Below, piece by piece: positions 33,171 to 40,800 of a DNA stretch of 64,000 bases. Location of the stretch: contig NZ_CP108427.1 in NCBI RefSeq assembly GCF_035982055.1, positions 7,501,001-7,565,000 of the forward strand, in the 5' to 3' direction. The position numbers and the translations under genes were made by a program. The notes beneath the pieces were generated by a model that was given only the letters and a program-made list of their open reading frames with translations, searched no databases and had not been told where the DNA came from. Each line of letters starts with the position of its first letter. The first letter of the stretch is position 1. Origin of the DNA: Streptomyces sp. NBC_01288 (lineage in GTDB: Bacteria > Actinomycetota > Actinomycetes > Streptomycetales > Streptomycetaceae).

Positions 33171-34547
33171 ATGGTCAACAGCAGATCACTTGCAGGAGCT
33201 TGCGCCCTCGCCGCCGCGACGGCCCTCCTGGTGCCCGGCACCGCACACGCCTCCCCGCCCGGCACCAAGGACGTCACCGCCGTCCTCTTCGAGTGGAACT
33301 TCGCCTCGGTCGCCAAGGAGTGCACCAACACCCTCGGCCCCGCCGGTTACGGCTACGTCCAGGTATCCCCGCCCGCCGAGCACATACAGGGCTCGCAGTG
33401 GTGGACGTCGTACCAGCCGGTGAGTTACAAGATCGCGGGCCGGCTCGGCGACGCCACGGCCTTCCAGAACATGATCAACACGTGTCACGCGGCGGGCGTG
33501 AAGGTCGTCGTCGACACGGTCATCAACCACATGTCGGCGGGCAGCGGCACCGGCACCGGCGGTTCGTCGTACACGAAGTACAACTACCCCGGCCTGTACT
33601 CCTCGTACGACATGGACGACTGCACGTCGACGGTCAGCGACTACACCAACCGCGCCAACGTCCAGAACTGCGAACTCGTCGGCCTGGCCGACCTGGACAC
33701 CGGCGAGGAGTACGTCCGCGCCACCATCGCCGGCTACATGAACACCCTCCTCGGCTACGGCGCCGACGGCTTCCGCATCGACGCGGCCAAGCACATCCCG
33801 GCGACCGACCTCGCGAACATCAAGTCCCGCCTGAGCAACCCCTCCGCGTACTGGAAGCAGGAGGTCATCTACGGTGCCGGCGAGGCCGTCCAGCCCACCG
33901 AGTACACCGGCAACGGCGACGTCCAGGAGTTCCGCTACGCCTACGACCTCAAGCGCGTCTTCAACAACGAGAACCTCGCCTACCTGAAGAACTACGGCGA
34001 GGGCTGGGGCTACCTGAGCAGCTCGGTCGCGGGAGTCTTCGTCGACAACCACGACACAGAGCGCAACGGCAGCACGTTGAACTACAAGGACGGCGCCAAC
34101 TACACCCTGGCCAACGTCTTCATGCTCGCCTACCCCTACGGCGCCCCCGACATCAACTCCGGCTACGAGTGGACGGACGCGGACGCCGGCCCGCCCAACG
34201 GCGGCTCGGTGACGGCCTGTTGGCAGGACGGCTGGAAGTGCCAGCACGCCTGGCCGGAGATCAAGTCCATGGTCGCCTTCCGCAACGCGACGAGCGGCCA
34301 GTCCCTCACCAACTGGTGGGACGACGGCAACGACGCGATCGCGTTCGGCCGCGGCAGCAAGGGCTACGTCGCCATCAACCACGAGACGTCGTCGCTGACG
34401 CAGACGTACCAGACGTCTCTCGCCGCGGGCACGTACTGCAACGTCCAGAACAACACGTCGGTGACCGTGAACTCCAGCGGGCAGTTCACGGCGACGCTGG
34501 GTTCGAACACGGCGTTGGCGATCTACTCGGGCAAGTCGAGCTGCTGA
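33171..34547 (+). CDS. secreted alpha-amylase (GH13, Streptomyces type)
   Basis: 458 residues. A signal peptide (to about residue 27, ending GTAHA) precedes a GH13 domain starting DVTAVLFEWNFASVAKEC, the mark of the Streptomyces/animal-type amylase subfamily. Catalytic residues: Asp204 in GFRIDAAKH, Glu238 in GAGEAV and Asp295 in VDNHDTER. The C-terminal all-beta domain follows, but there is no starch-binding CBM20, unlike many Streptomyces amylases, so it may prefer soluble starch. GGAGAAGGA precedes the ATG. It probably answers to MalR. Confidence 0.95.
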   Translation: MVNSRSLAGACALAAATALLVPGTAHASPPGTKDVTAVLFEWNFASVAKECTNTLGPAGYGYVQVSPPAEHIQGSQWWTSYQPVSYKIAGRLGDATAFQNMINTCHAAGVKVVVDTVINHMSAGSGTGTGGSSYTKYNYPGLYSSYDMDDCTSTVSDYTNRANVQNCELVGLADLDTGEEYVRATIAGYMNTLLGYGADGFRIDAAKHIPATDLANIKSRLSNPSAYWKQEVIYGAGEAVQPTEYTGNGDVQEFRYAYDLKRVFNNENLAYLKNYGEGWGYLSSSVAGVFVDNHDTERNGSTLNYKDGANYTLANVFMLAYPYGAPDINSGYEWTDADAGPPNGGSVTACWQDGWKCQHAWPEIKSMVAFRNATSGQSLTNWWDDGNDAIAFGRGSKGYVAINHETSSLTQTYQTSLAAGTYCNVQNNTSVTVNSSGQFTATLGSNTALAIYSGKSSC

Positions 34548-34557
34548 TCCCGGTGTT

Positions 34558-34595
34558 GGACGGCGGCGGCGCGAGGGGGCACGTCGCCGCCGTCC
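34558..34595. terminator. terminator after the alpha-amylase
   Basis: GGACGGCGGCG (34558-34568) pairs perfectly with CGCCGCCGTCC (34585-34595) 10 bases after the amylase stop. It also faces the 3' end of the convergent DUF4232 gene. Confidence 0.75.
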
Positions 34596-34608
34596 GGCCC
34601 GTGGGGGA

Positions 34609-35217
34609 TCAGGAGTTGACGGTGATGTGCTTCGCCAGCGCGGTGACCGAGAGGTCGCCGTGGTCGACCCACTGGGGGAGGGCCAGGGTCTTGTGCTGGG
34701 TGGAGGCGGGCGGGGTGATCTCCAGGTAGCCGGCGTGGACCGCGCCCGACGTGCCGGTGTTGGCGTGGGTCCAGGCGACGACGGCCTCGGCGCTCTCGCC
34801 GTCCTTGAGGGTGAGGGTCTTCTTGCCGGGGTTGTGCGCGTACCAGGTGTTGCCCCAGGTGGTGTGGGTCGTGAGCTTCTTGTGGGCGGAGCTCTCCAGG
34901 CCCAGGCCGGGGTAACCGCGCAGCGCACAGGTCTTGCCGCTGAGGTTGCGCAGCCTGATGACGATGCCCGCGTGGTTCATGCCACCGCCGAGCTGCTGGC
35001 CGTAGGTCGCCTTGAGCGCGGCGGCGGAGCAGGTCGGGGTCGCCTTCGCGGTCGCCGTACCACTGGAGGTCGCGGCGTTCGCGGTACCCGCCCAGGCCGC
35101 GAGCCCCAGACCGACGACGGCGCCCAGGCCGATCATCGTGCGCCCGAAGCGTCGGTCCGCGCGGTGGCGGTGCTTGGCGGTGCCGGGCTGGTCGGTGGTG
35201 TTCAGGTGCTCGTTCAC
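34609..35217 (-). CDS. secreted DUF4232 domain protein
   Basis: 202 residues from a GTG at 35217 with AGGAG 14 bases upstream (a nearer GTG at 35232 has no proper spacing). A signal peptide or N-terminal anchor (MIGLGAVVGLGLAAWAGTANA) is followed by a DUF4232 beta domain: GIVIRLRNLSGKTCALRGYPG with the family's Cys pair, KTLTLKDGESAEAVVAW and a closing LSVTALAKHI. The family is common in streptomycete secretomes and is of unknown function. It is convergent with the amylase. Confidence 0.85.
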   Translation of the reverse strand: MNEHLNTTDQPGTAKHRHRADRRFGRTMIGLGAVVGLGLAAWAGTANAATSSGTATAKATPTCSAAALKATYGQQLGGGMNHAGIVIRLRNLSGKTCALRGYPGLGLESSAHKKLTTHTTWGNTWYAHNPGKKTLTLKDGESAEAVVAWTHANTGTSGAVHAGYLEITPPASTQHKTLALPQWVDHGDLSVTALAKHITVNS

Positions 35218-35401
35218 GGTGATGGTCCCCACTCCTGCTTCGCGGGCCGTGGTCTGCGGCCCGCACCGTCGTTCTGGTGCCGTACACAAGGTTCGATGCG
35301 TGGTGTCGCGGATTTGTTCGCGGGAGAAGGTAAGAGAATCCGCGTGCCGCCGTGGAGCGGTCCCTGTGATGGCGGTCCGTGTGATGTCAGGCCGTGTGAG
35401 G

Positions 35402-36445
35402 TCAGTGGACGCGCGGTCGGCACCGCCGTAGCTCGGGAGCCGGTCTGCCGGTCACGAGTTCGTCCGCGACGAGTCGTCCGACGGTGGGCGCCAGGGTGAC
35501 GGCGGAGTGCATGACGGCGACGTAGACGGACCGGTCGTGTGTCGCGTACCCGATGACGGGTCCGTGCGCGGGCATGGGGCGGCTGCTGGTGCGGTGCCCC
35601 AGCAGGCGGCATCCGTCGCTTCCTCGGAAGGCCGTCTTGAGGTGCCGGAACGCGTCCTGCGCGGCCCGCTCACGGTTTCGCGCCGTGCCTTCGGCCTGCG
35701 GCACGACCAGCAGGAGGTGGCCGTCCCGTACCTCTCGGACCTCGAAATCAGGGCTCGCCACGATGGTCCTGACCAGGCCCGGGGGCGCTGCGACCCGCGC
35801 GAGGGTGGCCGGGGAGGCGGCGATGGCCAGGTCGGCCGGTAGCCGCTCGCACAGTCGGGGGACGGCGGTTCCGGCCGTGAGTACGACGGTGGTGGCGGGG
35901 TGGAGCCCGGTCGATGTCAGGACTCCCTCGACGCGCCCGTTGCTCACGCGCAAGGAGGTGACCTCGGTGTCATGGAGCACGGTCGCTCCGTGGGCACCGG
36001 CGGCTTCAACGAGTGCGCGGGACACGGCCGTTGGGTCGACGCCCGCGTCGCTCGGGGTGTGCACGGCCTGGTCGGGCGGGTGCCGGAGGTCGGGCTCCAG
36101 AGCGGCGATGTCGCTTCGCCCGATGCGGAACCGGCCCGGCCCCGACTGCCGTGAGCCCTCAGCCGGTACGTCGGCCCAGGACAGCGAGCCGGTCCTTCGG
36201 ACGGTGACCTGGGGCAGCTCGTTCTCCAGGCGCCGGTAGTCCGCCAGGACGTACTCGCGGAGATCCCGCGCTCCGCCGGGCCAGTCGCCGCCCGAGCCGC
36301 CGATCCAGGCGAAGGAGTCTCCGGTCACCCCGGCGGCCGGTTCCGGCCCTTGCTCAAGCAGAGTGACCGGGACGCCTCGCCGGGCCAGGTGGTAGGCCAC
36401 CGAGGAGCCGACGATTCCCGCACCTACGACAACAACGGCTGACAT
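35402..36445 (-). CDS. FAD-dependent amino acid oxidase-like oxidoreductase (DAO family)
   Basis: 347 residues. The N-terminal FAD-binding motif VVVGAGIVGSSVAYHLARRG (residues 4-23) and the following glutamate (LLEQGPEPAAGVTGDS) are intact. The DAO family usually ends with a GHxTxG-like element; here PVIGYATHDRSVYVAVMHSA fills that place. Glycine, sarcosine or D-amino acid oxidation are typical reactions. It is divergent from a methyltransferase, and both sit between two starch genes, so they may be an insertion. In the 184-base gap on its 3' side are short direct repeats of GTGTGATGTCAGG type. Confidence 0.85.
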   Translation of the reverse strand: MSAVVVVGAGIVGSSVAYHLARRGVPVTLLEQGPEPAAGVTGDSFAWIGGSGGDWPGGARDLREYVLADYRRLENELPQVTVRRTGSLSWADVPAEGSRQSGPGRFRIGRSDIAALEPDLRHPPDQAVHTPSDAGVDPTAVSRALVEAAGAHGATVLHDTEVTSLRVSNGRVEGVLTSTGLHPATTVVLTAGTAVPRLCERLPADLAIAASPATLARVAAPPGLVRTIVASPDFEVREVRDGHLLLVVPQAEGTARNRERAAQDAFRHLKTAFRGSDGCRLLGHRTSSRPMPAHGPVIGYATHDRSVYVAVMHSAVTLAPTVGRLVADELVTGRPAPELRRCRPRVH

Positions 36446-36625
36446 GAGATCTCTCCGGCAGGTCGACGACCGCTCAGGCTGGGGCTGTAAACGTAGAGAC
36501 ACCGTCGGGTCGATGCCGGGACGGTGCAACGGGACGTGCCGAGCCTCTCCTCGCCCACACCAGAGCACGGCAATCCAATACGGCCTGGCGCACTGGAAGT
36601 TCACGGCATGGGCAGGATGTCCGGC

Positions 36626-37384
36626 GTGACATCACACTCCGCGCAGGTGAGTCGGTCCCGACCGTTCTACGCCGATCATGCCGCGGCCTATGACCTGCTC
36701 ATCACTGATCCGGTGGAACCCTGGGTCGACGCGGTCCACGACGTGCTCGTACGGACCGGCCACTACGCGGCGTCGGTGCTGGACGCAGGCTGCGGTACCG
36801 GTCGGCATGCCGCCGCCCTCGCGGCCAAAGGGCACCGTGTCGACCTCGCCGATGCGGCCGTCACTCTCCTGGACCAGGCGGCGAAGCGGTGTCCCGCAGC
36901 GCGGCGCTATCAGGCCGACCTGTGCTCTCTTGACGTCGGATCGCCCTACCAGGCGGTGATCTGCCGCGGCGTGCTGAACGACATGATCACCGATCTCGAA
37001 CGTGACGCGGTGCTCGTCTCCCTCGAGAGCAGTCTGCGGCAGGGCGGTCTGCTGATACTCGACGTCCGCGACGAGCACGGGTCCCGGGCCCGCGCGGACG
37101 GGACGCCCCATGAACGGACAGTGGAACTCGGCCCGGGGAAACTGCTGATCTTCACCAGCACCGTCACATGGCAGGCGGGACTGCTGCGTGTTCACGAGCA
37201 GTACGACCTTCTCGCAAGGGACGAGCCTCGGCGCAGGTCGAGCTACGACTTCACGATGCGTCCGTGGAGCAGGGCGGAACTCCGTGAGCGTCTGTCCACG
37301 GCAGGTTTCCACGACATCGAGATCGGACCCGGAGTCGGCCGGAAGACCGCCGACCGGCTGTTCATCGTCGCCGTCCGGCGCTGA
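36626..37384 (+). CDS. class I SAM-dependent methyltransferase
   Basis: 252 residues from the GTG at 36626, which has AGGA 8 bases upstream; ATGs at 36608 and 36617 in the same frame would add a few residues but lack a ribosome site. The SAM-binding motif VLDAGCGTGRHAAALA is clear, followed by DLADAAVTLLDQA and the post-motif VICRGVLNDM. A C-terminal beta domain of the kind seen in small-molecule methyltransferases (WQAGLLRVHEQYDLL) is present. The substrate is unknown. It diverges from the FAD oxidoreductase. Its last 23 bases overlap the opposed remnant. Confidence 0.85.
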   Translation: MTSHSAQVSRSRPFYADHAAAYDLLITDPVEPWVDAVHDVLVRTGHYAASVLDAGCGTGRHAAALAAKGHRVDLADAAVTLLDQAAKRCPAARRYQADLCSLDVGSPYQAVICRGVLNDMITDLERDAVLVSLESSLRQGGLLILDVRDEHGSRARADGTPHERTVELGPGKLLIFTSTVTWQAGLLRVHEQYDLLARDEPRRRSSYDFTMRPWSRAELRERLSTAGFHDIEIGPGVGRKTADRLFIVAVRR

Positions 37385-37760
37385 CCGAGATGTGTTTACG
37401 CGGGGCGCCCTTCCGGCTCAGCAGGGTTCTCACCCGCTCGCGTCGCCGCTCGGCCGTCCCGTCGTGGCCGGACTGTTCCAGGAGTTCCGCTATGTCGCCG
37501 CGGGCGACAAGCCCATGACGGGGCATCAACTGCCGTGCCGCTTCGGTGAGACAGGCCCGCGCGACGGCGTGAGCGACACCCGGTTCCCAGGCGAGCCGTG
37601 TCGTGGTCAGGTCCTCCGGCCCGGCCAGTGCCGCCTCCAGTCGGGCGACGACTGCCGGGACGCGTCCGTACGCGCGCCGTGCCGAGTACCCCGGCCGCCC
37701 GGTGTCGTACCAGAGGAACCACTCGGCTACGGCCCCCGCGTCCCGCTTGCGCCCGACAGA
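37362..37760 (-). pseudogene. 5'-truncated gene remnant of unknown family
   Basis: A stretch of 130 residues reads as real coding sequence (VAEWFLWYDTGRPGYSARRA, WEPGVAHAVARACLTEA, ARGDIAELLEQSG, RVRTLLSRKGAPRKH), with G/C third positions, but no start codon exists near its N-terminal side. The frame runs back into the pullulanase promoter. It overlaps the methyltransferase 3' end. It is best seen as the tail of a gene cut off by the arrangement that brought the pullulanase next to it. I do not recognise the family. Confidence 0.45.
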
Positions 37761-37814
37761 GCGCGGCGACCGACAGGAGCTGCGCTGAAAGTTCTTTCTC
37801 CTCCTTTCATGACT

Positions 37815-37831
37815 CTTGCTGCAACCCTTGC
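37815..37831. promoter_or_regulatory. MalR-type site before the pullulanase
   Basis: CTTGCTGCAA (37815-37824) followed by CCCTTGC repeats the half-site arrangement of the malE and amylase upstream regions. It sits 73 bases before the GTG start, overlapping where a promoter should lie. Confidence 0.6.
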
Positions 37832-37896
37832 GTCGGCGATACGGTCTCGCCGGGGTCGGACCCGAACTGAGCCGTAATCGCAAGGAGTTCACGCCT

Positions 37897-40800
37897 GTGA
37901 TACCGAGATGGCCGGCGCCCCGCACGCGCCGTACCGAGCGACGGAGAAGGGCCACCGGCGTCATCGTCGCCGCACTCCTCGCGGCGTTCGTCCAACCCCT
38001 CGCCGCCCACGCCGCGACCCCGCCCGCACCCCCGTCGGACGCGAAGCTGGCGGCCACGCCCGCCCGGCACGACGACACCCGCGAGCAGTTCTACTTCGTG
38101 ATGCCGGACCGGTTCGCCAACGGCGACACCGCCAACGACCAAGGCGGGCTTACCGGTTCACGTCTCAGCACCGGCTACGACCCCACCGACAAGGGCTTCT
38201 ACCAGGGCGGCGACCTCAAGGGCCTGACAAAGAAGCTCGACTACATCAAGGGCCTCGGCACCACCGCCATCTGGATGGCCCCGATCTTCAAGAACCAGCC
38301 CGTGCAGGGCACGGGGAGCGATGCCTCCGCCGGCTACCACGGTTACTGGATAACCGACTTCACCCAGGTCGACCCGCACTTCGGCACCAACAAGGACCTC
38401 GCGACCCTCATCGCCAAGGCGCACGCCAAGGGCATGAAGGTCTTCTTCGACGTCATCACCAACCACACCGCCGACGTCGTCGACTACGAGGGCAAGTCCT
38501 ACGACTACCTCTCCAAGGGCGCCTTCCCGTACCTGACCAAGGACGGGCAGCCCTTCGACGACGCCGACTACGCGGACGGCAGGAAGACCTTCCCCTCCGT
38601 CTCCACCTCCTCCTTCCCGAAGACCCCGACCGTCCCCGCCGACAAGGCGAACGTGAAGGTCCCGTCCTGGCTCAACGACCCGACGATGTACCACAATCGG
38701 GGCGACTCGACCTACGTCGGCGAGAACGCCACCTACGGCGACTTCTCCGGCCTCGACGACCTGTGGACCGAACGCCCCGAGGTCGTCAGCGGCATGGAGA
38801 AGATCTACGAGAAGTGGGTCCGCGACTTCGACGTCGACGGCTTCCGCATCGACACCGTGAAACACGTCGACATGGACTTCTGGACCCAGTGGGCCACCGC
38901 ACTCGACAACTACGCGGCGCAGCACGGCCGGAAGAACTTCTTCATGTTCGGCGAGGTCTACTCCGCCGACACGTCGGTCACTTCGCCGTACGTCACCCAG
39001 GGCCGCCTGGACGCCACGCTCGACTTCCCCTTCCAGGACGCGGCCCGTGCCTACGCCTCCCAGGGCGGCAGCGCGCAGAAGCTCGCGAGTGTCTTCGGCG
39101 ACGACTACAAGTACACGACCGACAAGGCGAACGCGTACGAGCAGGTCACCTTCCTCGGCAACCACGACATGGGCCGCATCGGCTACTTCCTCGACCAGGA
39201 CAACCCGAAGGCCACCGACGCCCAACTCCTCGCCAAGGACAGGCTCGCCAACGAGCTGATGTTCCTCAGTCGCGGCAACCCCGTCGTCTACTACGGCGAC
39301 GAACAGGGCTTCACCGGCTCCGGCGGCGACAAGGACGCCCGCCAGACGATGTTCGCGTCGAAGGTCGCCGACTATCTCGATGATGATGAGATCGGCACCG
39401 ATCGGACTGCCGCCGGCGACGCCTACGACCCAACTGCCCCGCTGTACAAGGAGATCGCCGCTCTCTCCAAGCTGCGCAAGGACAACCCGGCCCTCACCGA
39501 CGGCGTCCAGACCGAGCGCTACGCAGCCGACGGCGCCGGTGTCTATGCCTTCACGCGGACCGGCAAGAGTGCCGAGTACATCGTCGCCCTCAACAACGCC
39601 GACACCGCGAAGACGGTGACCTTCGCGACCGGTTCGCCGGACATGAAGTACCGGGGGATCTACGGTACTTCGGCCACCGCGACGAGCGGCGCCGACAACA
39701 AGGTCACCGTCACCGTCCCGGCCGGTGCCGCGATCGTCCTCAAGGCGGCCGGTGCCCTCGCCAAGCCCGTCACCAAGCCCACGATCACCCTCAAGACGCC
39801 GGACGCGGGCGCCACCGGCACCGTCGAGTTGAGCGCCGACGTCACCGGCGGTCAGCTCGACCGGGTCGTCTTCGCCGCCCAGACCGGCAACGGCAAGTGG
39901 CGGACCCTCGGCTCCGCCGACCACGCCCCGTACAAGGTCACGGAGGCGATCGGGAAGGACGTACCGGCCGGAACCGCCCTGCGCTACAAGGCCGTTGTGG
40001 TCGACTCGACCGGACGCACGGCGAGTGCGACGGCCGTTTCCACCACCGGCACCCCGCCCGCCGAGGAAACCCCCACCGCCTCCTCGCGCGACTACGCGAT
40101 CGTCCACTACAAGCGCACCGACGGCGACTACGACAACTGGGGCCTCTACGCCTGGGGCGACCTCGCCGACGGCGAGGCCACGACCTGGCCGGCCAGTCAC
40201 CCCTTCGCCGGCCGCGATGCCTACGGCGCCTTCGCCTACGTCAAGTTGAAGCCCGGCGCTACGAACGTCAGCTTCCTGGTGATCGACAAGGACGGCGACA
40301 AGGATGTCTCCGCCGACCGTTCGATCGACGTCTCGCAGACCGGCGAGGTGTGGATCGAGCAGGGCAAGGAGGCCGTACAGACACAGCGGCCCGACTATCC
40401 GGCGCAGGACACCACCAAGGCCGTCATCCACTACCACCGCGCGGACGGCGACTACACCGGCTGGGGGCTGCACGTCTGGACGGGTGCCGCGAGCCCCACG
40501 GACTGGTCGAGCCCGCTCCAGCCGGTGAAGACCGACGCGTATGGCGCTGTCTTCGAGGTGCCGCTCAACTCCGGTGCCACCAGCCTCAGTTACATCATCC
40601 ACAAGGGTGACGAGAAGGACCTCTCCGCCGATCAGTCGCTCGACCTCAAGACCAACGGCAACGAGGTCTGGCTCTTGAACGGCCAGGAGAAGTACCTCCT
40701 GCCGCAGCCCGCCGGGAGCGCGGCCGCCCTCGACCTGACCACCTCCAAGGCGGTCTGGATCGACCGGAACACGGTCGCCTGGAACGGCTCGGATGCTGCC

